Source: Paraglaciecola sp. L3A3 (GTDB lineage: Bacteria > Pseudomonadota > Gammaproteobacteria > Enterobacterales > Alteromonadaceae). From it: a DNA stretch of 64,000 bases. Numbering within the stretch: position 1 is the stretch's first letter; every line of letters starts with the position of its first letter. Location of the stretch: positions 372,001 to 436,000 of the forward strand of contig NZ_CP047023.1 in assembly GCF_009796765.1 (NCBI RefSeq), written 5' to 3'. Below the pieces are notes generated by a model. It ran no database searches and was not told where the DNA came from. It saw only the letters and a program-made list of their open reading frames with translations. The position numbers and the translations under genes were made by a program. Positions 16,371 through 26,354 of this stretch are shown here, piece after piece.

Positions 16371-16744
16371 TTCTTTAATTTAAGTTTGGCTTTTTAATGG
16401 ACTTTTTACCCTAAAAATTGCAAAAACCTTACAAAAATAGAGATTAAATAATAATTAGCATGGAAGAACGGGGCCGGTTAATGCTAAAATTCCGAGGCTA
16501 AGCTCGGGCTATCGTATACTTCTACTCTTTTATGAGTTCGGATATGTAATCTTTTTATCGGGTTTACGGACATTTTCATAAAAGCTGTAACGAATTACGG
16601 CGGAATAATTTAACAACTAACACAGGCATAAATACTCATCACCATTAGGCTTTTACTGGATGATTTTTTATTAAATATCAAAACTCCAGCAAATATAAAG
16701 AGCCTAATGGTGCTGTGTATTAATTTAGAGTAGTGCTATTGCGT
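16371..16744 (+). promoter_or_regulatory. Long nqr leader region with inverted repeats
   Basis: About 370 bases without a gene in front of nqrA. CACCATTAGGC (16640-16650) and GCCTAATGGTG (16702-16712) are perfect inverted copies, and inside them CTGGA (16656-16660) can pair with TCCAG (16685-16689). Further upstream CCGAG/CTCGG (16492-16507) can form a small hairpin. The nqrA ribosome site lies 20-30 bases after the long stem. This suggests a structured 5' leader; the promoter was not identified. Confidence 0.55.
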
Positions 16745-18085
16745 ATGATAAAAATCACGAAAGGGTTAGATCTTCCTATTAAGGGATCGCCACAACAAAC
16801 AATTCAAAATGGAAACTCTGTCACCAGAGTGGCTATTTTGGGTGAAGAATATGTCGGTATGCGTCCAACCATGCATATCCAAGTCGGGGATAAAGTGAAA
16901 AAAGGCCAAATTCTTTTTGAAGATAAAAAGAATCCTGGCGTTAAGTTCACCGCTCCTGCTACGGGTAATGTTGTTGAAGTTAACCGTGGTGCAAAACGTG
17001 TTTTGCAGTCGGTTGTCATTCAAATTGAAGGTGATGATAGTGAAGTATTTGCTAAGTATAGCAGTGCAGAACTAGCATCATTGGACGCTGCTAAAGTACA
17101 AGAGAATTTAGTTAATTCTGGATTATGGACCGCTATTCGGACTCGTCCGTTCAGTAAGTCGCCAGAATTAGATTCTAAACCAAATTCAATTTTTGTTAGT
17201 GTAATGGATACCAGTCCATTGGCTGCTGATCCACAAGTTGTGATCGCAGAACGCAATGAAGATTTCGTCAACGGTTTACAAGTCATTAGCTGTCTAACTG
17301 ACGGCAAAGTGTTTGTGAGCAAGGCTCTTGGTGCTGATATTGCTGTAGGTGCCGCTAAAGTTGAAGTAAATGAATTTGCTGGACCACATCCTGCTGGTTT
17401 AGTCGGAACTCACATTCACTTCTTGGATTCAGCTGGTGCTAACAAAAAAGTTTGGCATCTTGGATATCAAGATGTAATGGCTATCGGTAGTTTGTTTACT
17501 ACTGGTGAGTTAGATAACCGCAGAGTGGTAGCCTTGGCTGGACCAGAGGCGAAAAATCCTCGTTTAGTCCGTACTTTGATTGGTGCTGATATTGCTGAAT
17601 TAACTGCTAATGAAGCAAATGATGGCGATATGCGTGTGCTATCTGGTTCTGTCTTACAGGGAACCAATGCTCACGGTGTACATGGTTACTTAGGCCGTTT
17701 TCATACTCAAATATCAATCTTGCGTGAAGGCCGTGAAAAAGAACTTTTCGGTTGGATTAAGCCTGGTGTAAATCAACATTCAATTACCCGTGCTTATCTT
17801 GGGCATTTAAGTCCTAAGAAGTTGTTTAATATGACAACAACTACTAATGGTTCAGATCGTTCAATGGTGCCAATCGGCAACTATGAGCGCATTATGCCTT
17901 TAGATATTTTGCCTACCTTATTACTTAGAGATTTACTTTCTGGTGATACAGACGGTGCGCAAACCTTAGGTTGCTTGGAACTAGACGAAGAAGATTTGGC
18001 CTTATGTACTTATGTTTGCCCTGGTAAATATAACTACGGTCCAGTCTTACGTGAATGTCTAGACCAGATTGAGAAAGAGGGTTAA
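16745..18085 (+). CDS. nqrA: Na+-translocating NADH:quinone reductase subunit A
   Basis: First gene of the sodium-pumping respiratory complex, which couples NADH oxidation by ubiquinone to Na+ export. ATG 16745 ([14 protein letters not shown]) is chosen over an upstream in-frame GTG at 16733 because it gives the canonical NqrA start. Features: [25 protein letters not shown] (biotinyl-lipoyl-like fold), and near the C-terminus [12 protein letters not shown]. 446 residues, the usual length. nqrB starts two bases after the stop. Confidence 0.97.
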   Translation: MIKITKGLDLPIKGSPQQTIQNGNSVTRVAILGEEYVGMRPTMHIQVGDKVKKGQILFEDKKNPGVKFTAPATGNVVEVNRGAKRVLQSVVIQIEGDDSEVFAKYSSAELASLDAAKVQENLVNSGLWTAIRTRPFSKSPELDSKPNSIFVSVMDTSPLAADPQVVIAERNEDFVNGLQVISCLTDGKVFVSKALGADIAVGAAKVEVNEFAGPHPAGLVGTHIHFLDSAGANKKVWHLGYQDVMAIGSLFTTGELDNRRVVALAGPEAKNPRLVRTLIGADIAELTANEANDGDMRVLSGSVLQGTNAHGVHGYLGRFHTQISILREGREKELFGWIKPGVNQHSITRAYLGHLSPKKLFNMTTTTNGSDRSMVPIGNYERIMPLDILPTLLLRDLLSGDTDGAQTLGCLELDEEDLALCTYVCPGKYNYGPVLRECLDQIEKEG

Positions 18086-18087
18086 TC

Positions 18088-19305
18088 ATGGGCTTAAAAG
18101 CATTTTTAGAAAAAATTGAACCCGATTTTGAAGCGGGTGGTAAGTATGAAAAATGGTATGCCTTGTATGAAGCAGCTGCCACTATTTTTTATACCCCTGG
18201 AACAGTTACTAAGTCGACAACTCATGTTAAAGATAGTATCGATTTGAAACGGATTATGATCATGGTGTGGATGGCAACATTCCCAGCTATGTTCTACGGT
18301 ATGTATAACGTTGGTGCACAAGCTCACGAAGCCATTTTAGGTGGTGCTGTTTGGGCTGATACCGCGACTGCATTCTGGCAAGCCGGTTTATTCGAAATGT
18401 TCGGTGGTCAGCTGAATGCCGATAGTACTTGGATTGGCATGATGCTTTACGGCGCATGTTTCTTCTTACCTATTTACGCCACTGTATTTATTGTCGGCGG
18501 GTTCTGGGAAGTATTATTTGCCTCGGTACGTAAACACGAAATTAACGAAGGTTTCTTTGTTACTTCTGTTTTATTTGCACTTACGTTACCCGCTACTATT
18601 CCTTTATGGCAAGCAGCTTTAGGTATTACCTTTGGTGTTGTTATCGCTAAAGAAATTTTCGGTGGTACTGGTCGTAACTTCTTAAACCCAGCCTTGTCTG
18701 GTCGTGCATTCCTGTATTTTGCATACCCTGGACAAATCTCAGGTGATGCAATCTGGGTAGCTGCTGACGGTTATTCTGGTGCTACGGCGTTAAGCCAAGC
18801 TGCAGCCGGTAATATCTCTGATTGGAGTATGAATGCTGATTGGTGGAATGCTTTCTTTGGTAACTTACAAGGTTCTGTTGGTGAAGTGTCAACTCTAGCA
18901 ATCGCTTTAGGTGGATTATTCTTAATTTATATGAGAATTGCTTCATGGCGCATTGTATTAGGTGTGTTGTTAGGCGGAGTTGCACTAAGTACATTACTTA
19001 ACTTAGTTGGTAGTGATACTAATGCTATGTTTGCTATGCCTTGGTATTGGCACTTGGTTACTGGTGGATTTGCCTTTGGTATGTTCTTTATGGCAACTGA
19101 CCCGGTTTCTGCATCTTTTACCAATCAAGGTAAGTGGGCTTACGGAATTTTGATTGGTGTGATGTGTGTCATGGTTCGTGTTATCAATCCAGCCTTCCCA
19201 GAAGGAATGATGTTGGCAATCTTGTTTGCTAACTTATGGGCACCTTTGTTCGATTATTTTGTTGCCCAAGGTAATATTAAACGGAGGATCGCTCGTGTCA
19301 GCTAA
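18088..19305 (+). CDS. nqrB: Na+-NQR subunit B
   Basis: 405 residues, multi-spanning. Carries the covalent FMN attachment site in S-G-A-T-A-L-S (Thr, phosphodiester-linked FMN) and is the main ion and quinone channel subunit. The [20 protein letters not shown] and [15 protein letters not shown] blocks are conserved. Its end overlaps the start of nqrC. Confidence 0.97.
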   Translation: MGLKAFLEKIEPDFEAGGKYEKWYALYEAAATIFYTPGTVTKSTTHVKDSIDLKRIMIMVWMATFPAMFYGMYNVGAQAHEAILGGAVWADTATAFWQAGLFEMFGGQLNADSTWIGMMLYGACFFLPIYATVFIVGGFWEVLFASVRKHEINEGFFVTSVLFALTLPATIPLWQAALGITFGVVIAKEIFGGTGRNFLNPALSGRAFLYFAYPGQISGDAIWVAADGYSGATALSQAAAGNISDWSMNADWWNAFFGNLQGSVGEVSTLAIALGGLFLIYMRIASWRIVLGVLLGGVALSTLLNLVGSDTNAMFAMPWYWHLVTGGFAFGMFFMATDPVSASFTNQGKWAYGILIGVMCVMVRVINPAFPEGMMLAILFANLWAPLFDYFVAQGNIKRRIARVS

Positions 19306-20053
19306 GAAAGAAACTCTAGGAAAAACAGTAGGTGTTGTTGTTGCCGTATGTTTGGTGTGTTCAATTATTGTTTCAGGCGCTGCGGTAGGCTTGAAAGAGT
19401 TACAGCTAAACAATGCAGCATTAGATAAACAATCTAATATTATTGAAGCTGCAGGTTTAACTGAAAAAGCCGCCGGTGATATTGCTGGTACATTCAATGA
19501 TTACGTTGAAGAGAAGTTTATTAATCTTGAAACAGGTGAATATGTTGAGAAACCTTCAGAAAACTACGACATGTATAAAGCTGCTAAACAGTCAGAATAT
19601 ACAGTTAAAGTTGAAGGTAGCAATGTTGGTTTTAAGCAACGTGCTAGCATCGCCAGTATTTATGAAGTAAGAAATGATGCAGGTCAAGTGACCCGTATTA
19701 TCTTACCTGTTCATGGTAGTGGTCTTTGGGACTTAATGTATGGTTTATTAGCTATTGACGCAGACGGAAACACAGTGCGTGAATTAGTTTATTACGCACA
19801 AAAAGAAACCCCTGGATTAGGTGGCGAAGTACAAAACCCTAGCTGGAAAGCGAAGTGGGATGGCAAAAAATTGTTTGAAAATGGTGAAGTCGCTATTCAG
19901 GTCAAGAAAAATGCCGGTCCTGCTGACCCATATGCTGTTGATGCGCTTTCTGGAGCAACATTGACTAGTAATGGTGTACAAAATACATTGTCTTATTGGT
20001 TAGGTAAAAATGGCTACGGTCAATACCTTAAAAATCAGACTTGGAAATCGTAA
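19295..20053 (+). CDS. nqrC: Na+-NQR subunit C
   Basis: GTG 19295 ([10 protein letters not shown]) is chosen because GGAGG lies at 19283-19287 and it gives the standard NqrC start, rather than an upstream start inside nqrB. One N-terminal membrane helix ([20 protein letters not shown]), then a periplasmic FMN domain with the flavinylation motif S-G-A-T-L-T-S. The Thr receives FMN from ApbE, encoded downstream. Confidence 0.96.
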   Translation: MSAKKETLGKTVGVVVAVCLVCSIIVSGAAVGLKELQLNNAALDKQSNIIEAAGLTEKAAGDIAGTFNDYVEEKFINLETGEYVEKPSENYDMYKAAKQSEYTVKVEGSNVGFKQRASIASIYEVRNDAGQVTRIILPVHGSGLWDLMYGLLAIDADGNTVRELVYYAQKETPGLGGEVQNPSWKAKWDGKKLFENGEVAIQVKKNAGPADPYAVDALSGATLTSNGVQNTLSYWLGKNGYGQYLKNQTWKS

Positions 20054-20065
20054 GGGGTTCATACT

Positions 20066-20698
20066 ATGGCTGACATTAAAGAAATGAAAAAGGTATTGTT
20101 TGGACCCGTTCTGGACAATAACCCAATCGCATTGCAAATATTGGGCGTTTGTTCGGCTCTTGCAATCACCACTAAATTAGAAACCGCTTTAGTTATGTCG
20201 TTAGCATTAACGGCGGTAACGGCTTTTTCTAGTTTATTTATATCTATGATCCGTACTCAGATACCATCAAGTGTTAGGATCATAATTCAAATGACCATTA
20301 TTGCCTCTTTGGTAATAGTAGTTGACCAAATATTGAAAGCGTATTCTTACGAGATATCTAAACAACTATCGGTATTTGTTGGCTTGATCATTACCAACTG
20401 TATTGTAATGGGTCGAGCAGAAGCATATGCCATGAAGAGTCCGCCATTTATGTCGTTTCTTGACGGTATTGGTAATGGTCTTGGTTATTCTTTAGTACTC
20501 ATCATTATTGGTACTATTAAAGAGTTATTTGGATTCGGTACAATTTTAGGTTTCCCAATATTTGAGCTTGTTCAAAATGGTGGTTGGTATCAAGGCAATG
20601 GCTTATTGATTTTACCTTTCAGCTCATTCTTTTTGATTGGTGGCTTGATTTGGATAATACGTACTATTCGTCCTGAACAAGTAGAGCCAAAGGGGTAA
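20066..20698 (+). CDS. nqrD: Na+-NQR subunit D
   Basis: 210 residues with six predicted membrane helices. N-terminus contains [21 protein letters not shown]; the conserved [15 protein letters not shown] segment supplies the Cys for the intramembrane iron centre shared with NqrE. AAGGGG lies upstream. Confidence 0.97.
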   Translation: MADIKEMKKVLFGPVLDNNPIALQILGVCSALAITTKLETALVMSLALTAVTAFSSLFISMIRTQIPSSVRIIIQMTIIASLVIVVDQILKAYSYEISKQLSVFVGLIITNCIVMGRAEAYAMKSPPFMSFLDGIGNGLGYSLVLIIIGTIKELFGFGTILGFPIFELVQNGGWYQGNGLLILPFSSFFLIGGLIWIIRTIRPEQVEPKG

Positions 20699-20701
20699 TT
20701 C

Positions 20702-21310
20702 ATGGAACATTATTTAAGTATTTTTATTAAGTCTGTTTTCATTGAAAACATGGCTTTGTCTTTATTCCTAGGTATGTGTACATTTTTGGCCGTATCTAAG
20801 AAAGTTAAAACATCCATGGGTTTAGGTGTGGCAGTAGTAGTGGTTTTAGGTATATCTGTACCTGTTAACCAAGTTATTTTTGTCAATATCTTAGCGCCAG
20901 GAGCATTAGCTTGGGCGGGATTTCCGAATGCAGATTTGAGCTTTTTGAGCTTTTTAACCTTTATCGGGGTAATCGCTGCACTAGTACAAATACTAGAAAT
21001 GACATTAGATAAGTTTTTCCCTGCATTGTATAACGCGCTTGGCGTTTTTCTGCCATTAATCACAGTTAACTGTGCTATTTTTGGTGGTGTGGCATTTGCT
21101 ATACAACGTGAATATAACTTCAGTGAAAGTATCGTTTACGGAATTGGCAGTGGCTTAGGTTGGGCAATTGCCATTACCTTGCTAGCTGCAGTACGTGAAA
21201 AGCTGAAATATGCTGATATGCCAGAAGGTATCAGAGGTTTAGGATCGGTATTTATGATTGCTGGATTGATGGCACTTGGTTTCCAATCATTTACTGGCGT
21301 GTCGCTTTAA
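20702..21310 (+). CDS. nqrE: Na+-NQR subunit E
   Basis: 202 residues, six helices, a paralogue of NqrD with inverted topology. [20 protein letters not shown] start and the [13 protein letters not shown] segment carry the Cys partner of the intramembrane iron site. It follows nqrD by three bases. Confidence 0.97.
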   Translation: MEHYLSIFIKSVFIENMALSLFLGMCTFLAVSKKVKTSMGLGVAVVVVLGISVPVNQVIFVNILAPGALAWAGFPNADLSFLSFLTFIGVIAALVQILEMTLDKFFPALYNALGVFLPLITVNCAIFGGVAFAIQREYNFSESIVYGIGSGLGWAIAITLLAAVREKLKYADMPEGIRGLGSVFMIAGLMALGFQSFTGVSL

Positions 21311-21329
21311 GCGTTCTGGGAGAATATAA

Positions 21330-22562
21330 ATGAATTTAAATGAAGTTTATCTTGGTGTAGGCATGTTCATCGCTATCGTATTAGCGTTAGTGTTTATCAT
21401 CATGTTTGCAAAGTCTAAATTAGTGCCTGAAGGTGAAATAACTATCACCATCAACGGTGGTGATCAAGATCCTATTACAGCGCAACCTGGCGACAAATTA
21501 TTAGGCGCTTTAGCTAATGCTGGGATCTTTGTATCTTCGGCATGTGGTGGTGGCGGAACTTGTGGTCAGTGTCGTGTAGATATTAAAGAAGGTGGTGGAG
21601 AGCTTTTACCAACTGAACTTGATCACATCAGCAAAAAAGAAGCAAAACACGGTTGTCGTTTGTCTTGTCAGGTTGCTATTAAACAAGATATGGCTATCGA
21701 GTTAGAAGAAGAAATCTTTGGGATCAAAAAATGGGATTGTGAAGTTATCTCTAACGATAACAAAGCCACTTTCATTAAAGAGCTTAAGCTTAAAATTCCA
21801 AATGGAGAAAGTGTCCCTTTCCGTGCCGGTGGTTATATTCAAATTGAAGCTCCACCTCATCATGTGAAGTATAAAGATTTCGATGTACCAGAAGAATATC
21901 GTGGTGATTGGGAGCGTTTTGGTTTCTTTAACATTGAGTCTAAAGTTGATGAAGAAACTATTCGTGCTTACTCAATGGCTAACTATCCGGAAGAAGAAGG
22001 CATCATAATGTTGAACGTGCGTGTTGCTTCACCGCCGCCGAACAACTTGTCTTTGCCTGCTGGTAAAATGTCTTCATATATTTGGAGTCTTAAGCCTGGT
22101 GATAAAGCAACTATCTCAGGTCCTTTCGGTGAGTTCTTTGCAAAAGATACTGATGCTGAAATGGTATTTGTTGGTGGTGGTGCTGGTATGGCACCCATGC
22201 GTTCACATATATTTGATCAGCTGCGTAGATTAAAATCTAAGCGTAAGATGACATTCTGGTACGGTGCACGTTCACTTCGTGAAATGTTTTATGTTGAAGA
22301 TTTCGACATGCTACAAAAAGAGAATGATAACTTTACTTGGCATGTTGCTTTATCTGATCCACAACCAGAAGATAACTGGGAAGGTGATACAGGGTTCATT
22401 CATAACGTATTGTTAGAGAATTACCTTAAAGATCATCCAGCGCCTGAAGATTGTGAGTTCTACATGTGTGGTCCTCCTATGATGAATGCTGCTGTTATCA
22501 ATATGCTTAAAGAACTAGGTGTAGAAGACGAAAACATTATGTTGGATGACTTCGGCGGTTAA
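21330..22562 (+). CDS. nqrF: Na+-NQR subunit F, NADH-oxidising flavoprotein
   Basis: 410 residues. One N-terminal membrane helix; a ferredoxin domain with 2Fe-2S ligands Cys72, Cys78, Cys81 and Cys113; FAD-binding [12 protein letters not shown]-binding [12 protein letters not shown] and CGPPMMNAA; and the conserved C-terminal LDDFGG. It is the electron entry point of the pump. A terminator follows, so apbE and nqrM may need read-through or a separate promoter. Confidence 0.97.
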   Translation: MNLNEVYLGVGMFIAIVLALVFIIMFAKSKLVPEGEITITINGGDQDPITAQPGDKLLGALANAGIFVSSACGGGGTCGQCRVDIKEGGGELLPTELDHISKKEAKHGCRLSCQVAIKQDMAIELEEEIFGIKKWDCEVISNDNKATFIKELKLKIPNGESVPFRAGGYIQIEAPPHHVKYKDFDVPEEYRGDWERFGFFNIESKVDEETIRAYSMANYPEEEGIIMLNVRVASPPPNNLSLPAGKMSSYIWSLKPGDKATISGPFGEFFAKDTDAEMVFVGGGAGMAPMRSHIFDQLRRLKSKRKMTFWYGARSLREMFYVEDFDMLQKENDNFTWHVALSDPQPEDNWEGDTGFIHNVLLENYLKDHPAPEDCEFYMCGPPMMNAAVINMLKELGVEDENIMLDDFGG

Positions 22563-22588
22563 AACCAAAGTTCGTTTATATTAATTTT

Positions 22589-22612
22589 AAAGGGGCTTAA
22601 TGCCCCTTTTCT
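22589..22612 (+). terminator. Terminator after nqrF
   Basis: AAAGGGGC / GCCCCTTT stem with a five-base loop and trailing T residues, 27 bases after the nqrF stop. Confidence 0.85.
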
Positions 22613-22633
22613 TATGGATAAAAGTAAATCGTG

Positions 22634-23656
22634 ATGTCAAAAATTAGCTATTCCAAATCACTTATTTTGGCCTTTGCAATCCCACTTTTGTTGATTGCTT
22701 GTAGCCAACAAACTAGTGAAGTTCATCTCACTGGCCCCACTATGGGTACCACTTATAACGTTAAATATATTGAAACAGATACTATTACCCCGGCTGAACT
22801 ACAAAAAAAAATAGATAATGAACTGGTCAATATTAACCAACTTATGTCTACCTATATTAATGACTCAGAATTAAGTCGCTTCAATCAGTGGGATAACACA
22901 GAAGCTTTTCCTCTATCAACACAAACCCTCTTTGTAATGACAGAAGCTAAGCGACTTGGCGAGTTAAGTGGCGGCTTACTTGATGTTACAGTGGGGCCAT
23001 TAGTTAATCTATGGGGATTTGGTCCTGAAGCTCGGCCAGAAAAAATACCTACAGCAGCAGATATATTGGCTGCTAGGGAACGTGTAGGTTTAAATAGACT
23101 GATATTAAATGAGTCTTCTGCGAGTAAAACTCATCCGGATTTGTATGTTGATTTATCCACTATTGCTAAAGGGTATGGAGTGGATAGAATCGCTGAAATT
23201 TTGCAACAACACAATATCCACAATTATCTAGTGGAGGTAGGTGGAGAGATGCGCTTATCTGGTGAAAAATCGAATGGTAAAAATTGGCGTGTAGCGATTG
23301 AAAAACCATTAACTACAGAACGAGCTATAGAACGTATTATCAGTGTAGGAAATAATGCTATTGCTACATCCGGTGATTATCGTAATTATTATGAAGATGA
23401 GGGGGTACGGTATTCACATCTAATTAATCCTCAGACTGGCACTCCCATTAGTCATAATTTGGTGTCAGTGACAGTTGTCGCTCCATCTTCGATGACTGCG
23501 GATGGATTAGCTACTGCTTTAAATGTGATGGGTAAAGAAAAAGCATTAATTTTGGCAGAAAAGTATGACTTAGCCGTTCTATTGATTACTAAAGAAAAAC
23601 AAGGTTTTAAAGAGTATACTAGTAGTATGTTTGACCAGCTTGTCACTGTTCACTAA
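22634..23656 (+). CDS. apbE: FMN transferase ApbE (lipoprotein)
   Basis: ATG 22634 gives a lipoprotein signal ending L-I-A-C (Cys23). The ApbE fold shows T-G-P-T-M-G-T-T-Y-N, DVTVGPLVNLWGFGP, DLSTIAKGYGVD and a DG-A motif near the C-terminus (MTADGLATALNVMG). It attaches FMN to Thr of NqrB and NqrC, and its position after nqrF fits that job. Confidence 0.95.
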   Translation: MSKISYSKSLILAFAIPLLLIACSQQTSEVHLTGPTMGTTYNVKYIETDTITPAELQKKIDNELVNINQLMSTYINDSELSRFNQWDNTEAFPLSTQTLFVMTEAKRLGELSGGLLDVTVGPLVNLWGFGPEARPEKIPTAADILAARERVGLNRLILNESSASKTHPDLYVDLSTIAKGYGVDRIAEILQQHNIHNYLVEVGGEMRLSGEKSNGKNWRVAIEKPLTTERAIERIISVGNNAIATSGDYRNYYEDEGVRYSHLINPQTGTPISHNLVSVTVVAPSSMTADGLATALNVMGKEKALILAEKYDLAVLLITKEKQGFKEYTSSMFDQLVTVH

Positions 23657-23686
23657 AACCAGCATATATTTAATAGGAGACTAATT

Positions 23687-23920
23687 TTGAGTACCTTTAT
23701 TCTCGCATTTGTATTTTTTATCGTAGTTGTTGCTGCTATGGCAGTGGGTTATATCTTTCAACAAAAAACCATTGCAGGTAGTTGTGGTGGTTTAGGCGCT
23801 TTGGGTATCGATAAAGCATGTGACTGTCCAGAACCCTGCGATCGTAAAAAAATGCGCATGGAAAAAGAGCAAGCTAGAGAGAAAAAACTAAAAGAGTGGA
23901 AAGAAAATCAGATACTTTAA
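23687..23920 (+). CDS. nqrM: NqrM, Na+-NQR maturation factor (DUF539)
   Basis: 77 residues from a TTG start at 23687, with TAGGAGA upstream. One membrane helix (LAFVFFIVVVAAMAVGYIF), then four cysteines in C-G-G-L-G-A-L-G and the CDCPEPCDRKK block. It is required for assembly of the intramembrane iron centre of NqrD/NqrE, and its place at the end of the nqr cluster is typical. Confidence 0.93.
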   Translation: MSTFILAFVFFIVVVAAMAVGYIFQQKTIAGSCGGLGALGIDKACDCPEPCDRKKMRMEKEQAREKKLKEWKENQIL

Positions 23921-24216
23921 ATTTGAACATTTATGCTAAAACTGATTTTTTACAACAAGATTGTATTTAAATTATAGTGATAAATTGTCTAGTTTATTTA
24001 CAACTTTAGTGGGATATGTCAGAAAATCTTACACTTTTTCACCTGTAATTTTTTTCAATATTTAAAAAGTATTATATTTCATGTGCTTGCGGTTACATTG
24101 TGAAAATACGGAACGGAAATTGCTGCAATCTAGACACGTTGCGGGATAAAAAATCACAATAGCTTTGATTATGTCCCAAAGTAGTTACTTTAAGAACACA
24201 CACATAGGACATACCC

Positions 24217-25674
24217 ATGTATAAATCAAATAAAAATATCCAAGCATCCGCTATATCTTTAGCGGTTGCATTTATTTTAGCAACTCCTGTGGCATCGGCG
24301 ATACAGATCACATCAACGCTTGATGCTGATGAATTAGCAAACGCTTTAATTATTCCTAACTCTGGAATTACTATCACTGACTCAAGTTTGTTTGGAGGCA
24401 TTCAAGGTGAATATGGCGGAGATTATGGCGGTGATTACGGTGGCGATTATGGCGGTGGAATCCCCAGTATAGTAGCATTGGCAGTAGAATTAGATGCCCT
24501 TTCAGCTGAACCTTTCGGTCAAGCGGGGATTTTCACCAATAATTCTGGAGTTTACGGTTTACCCAGTGGTGGCGGTGTTGTTTTTAGTTCTGGCTATGTT
24601 GAGGATTATCAAGACGGTGAAAATACATCTTCAAGTAACTCTGGCGGTGATGGTAATGCCGCGACTGATGAACAGAACGATGTCTTAAGCGAAATTACTG
24701 GGCGCTCCGAACATTTTGATCCTGTCCAATTAGATATTACTTTTGATGTTGACGATGACGTAAGTGTAATCACCTTTATTGCAGCTTTTGGCTCTGAAGA
24801 ATACCCTGAGTATGTTGGGTCACAGTTTGTTGATGGTTTTGGCATGTTTTTAAATGGTGAAAATGTAGCGGGCGCTTTACCTACGGGTGATGTGGCGGGT
24901 GAAGACCCAATATTGCCAATCAATATTGATCACCCAGATTTTCAGGATGTACCTGGGACCGAACTTGATGGAGTCATTGCCCCTAATGGTATTCCATTGC
25001 TGAGGTTTGATGTGCCTGTAACACCTGGCAGTACTGGCAATACTTTTAGTTTGTTATTAGCCGATGCAGGTGACAGCGGATATGATAGCACTATATTTTT
25101 AAGTAGTTTTGGTAATTTTGATTCTGAAAGTGGCGAGTCTGAGTTTACTCCAATTTTACCAGACAGTAGTAATCCCACTAATGATGAAGGCGCTTTTGTA
25201 TTTTTATTACCTGAGGTTGTAGCTAATGAAACGATTTGGATTGATCCAGATGTATCTACAGGTTATACCTATACCGCTACAGGTGGTGGCTTATTTGCAA
25301 GTGTCACAGCGCCTACTAAATTAAGTGTAAATGATGAAGATGGCTACTGGCTAACCTATTTCGATGGGACAAGTTCTGTCACTGTGGCGCTAACTGCTGG
25401 GCAAACTTTTGATTTTGCTATCCCTGTAGGCGAATTTACTATTGATGGGATTGACCCTGACTTAGGTTTAGATCCAACGGATCCGACTATGTTTGTTACA
25501 GGAGTCTCGTTTAGCGAGTCTGGGACTGGTTTTGGAATCGAACAAACACCTATCACTACCTTTGTTCCTGACCAGCCAAATACCGTTGGAGTGTCAGCAC
25601 CTACTTCTGTTGGTTTATTTGGTTTGTCTCTGATGGGAATGGGTTTGTTGAGAAGAAAACTAAAGACTAAATAA
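24217..25674 (+). CDS. Exported choice-of-anchor-L protein with PEP-CTERM-like tail
   Basis: 485 residues. Signal peptide at about 1-28 (AVAFILATPVASA). A choice-of-anchor-L domain spans about residues 30-290 (TLDADELANAL at the start; ITFIAAFGSEEYPEYVGSQFVDGFG). There is a GGDY tandem repeat at about residues 67-78. The C-terminus (VSAPTSVGLFGLSLMGMGLL then RRKLKTK) has the short hydrophobic stretch plus basic cluster of a PEP-CTERM sorting signal, although the PEP triplet itself is replaced. It is probably secreted and sorted to the outer surface by an exosortase system encoded elsewhere. Function unknown. Confidence 0.8.
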   Translation: MYKSNKNIQASAISLAVAFILATPVASAIQITSTLDADELANALIIPNSGITITDSSLFGGIQGEYGGDYGGDYGGDYGGGIPSIVALAVELDALSAEPFGQAGIFTNNSGVYGLPSGGGVVFSSGYVEDYQDGENTSSSNSGGDGNAATDEQNDVLSEITGRSEHFDPVQLDITFDVDDDVSVITFIAAFGSEEYPEYVGSQFVDGFGMFLNGENVAGALPTGDVAGEDPILPINIDHPDFQDVPGTELDGVIAPNGIPLLRFDVPVTPGSTGNTFSLLLADAGDSGYDSTIFLSSFGNFDSESGESEFTPILPDSSNPTNDEGAFVFLLPEVVANETIWIDPDVSTGYTYTATGGGLFASVTAPTKLSVNDEDGYWLTYFDGTSSVTVALTAGQTFDFAIPVGEFTIDGIDPDLGLDPTDPTMFVTGVSFSESGTGFGIEQTPITTFVPDQPNTVGVSAPTSVGLFGLSLMGMGLLRRKLKTK

Positions 25675-25694
25675 TAAGCAGATGCTATAAATGA

Positions 25695-25732
25695 AAAGCC
25701 TAAGTTTGTTGACTCATCTTAGGCTTTATTTT
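25695..25732 (+). terminator. Terminator after the choice-of-anchor-L gene
   Basis: AAAGCCTAAG (25695-25704) and CTTAGGCTTT (25718-25727) form a 10-bp stem, followed by ATTTTT. It lies inside what would be the 5' extension of the next ORF, supporting the later start at 25754. Confidence 0.9.
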
Positions 25733-25753
25733 TGTCTGTCGTTTGGGGAAATT

Positions 25754-26350
25754 ATGTATAGATCTTTAATTGTGACTATATTTTGCTACTGTGTTTTTGC
25801 TGCGCCATTACAGGCTGCTGACAAAGAAGGAAAATTTGCCGTTAAGGGGGCGGGGAAACGTGATTGTAGTAGTTTTGTGCAGGCAGCTGATGATAAGAGT
25901 ACTGATTATTACCTTTATGGTGGTTGGCTTGAAGGTTATATAAGTTCTTATAATGCTTTTCAAACACAGAATTATGATTCTACACCTTGGCAGACAACAG
26001 AACTACTGCTCACTTTACTGAAACGTCATTGTGTCAGTCACCCTAAAGTAAAGTTTTTAAGTGCCGTAAATGGGTTACTTAAAACCTTGTACCCTATTCG
26101 TTTAGAAAGAGAGAATAAGCTGATAAAAATTAGTGTAAATGGTGCTGATACTTATTTTTATGAAGATATTTTGCTAAGAGCAAAAGAACGCTTACATAAC
26201 CTTGGCTATATAACTGATGAGGTTACAGCAGATTTTGACGAGGGCGACATACATGCATTTGAAAAATATCAAAATGATATTGGTCTTTCGGTCACTGGTG
26301 TACCAGATCAAAATACTCTGCTTAGCCTTTTTTTAAAGAAAGTTAAATAG
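25754..26350 (+). CDS. Exported protein with peptidoglycan-binding-like C-terminus
   Basis: ATG 25754 follows GGGGAAATT and gives a clean signal peptide (MYRSLIVTIFCYCVFAAPLQA). A longer start at 25691 would translate the upstream terminator, so it was rejected. Mature protein of about 177 residues. The last 60 residues (A-K-E-R-L-H-N-L-G-Y, then DIHAFEKYQNDIGLSVTG and PDQNTL) fit a peptidoglycan-binding domain 1. The N-terminal part has YGGWLEGYI and conserved Cys. The glycosyltransferase gene begins four bases after its stop, so the two are probably co-expressed. Confidence 0.75.
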   Translation: MYRSLIVTIFCYCVFAAPLQAADKEGKFAVKGAGKRDCSSFVQAADDKSTDYYLYGGWLEGYISSYNAFQTQNYDSTPWQTTELLLTLLKRHCVSHPKVKFLSAVNGLLKTLYPIRLERENKLIKISVNGADTYFYEDILLRAKERLHNLGYITDEVTADFDEGDIHAFEKYQNDIGLSVTGVPDQNTLLSLFLKKVK

Positions 26351-26354
26351 TAGT

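Noticed and set aside
19226..19294. Upstream start for nqrC inside nqrB
   Set aside because: GTG 19295 has GGAGG at the right distance and gives the standard NqrC N-terminus.
25691..25753. A longer N-terminus for the peptidoglycan-binding-like protein
   Set aside because: It would translate through the terminator of the upstream gene; ATG 25754 has a ribosome site and a signal peptide.
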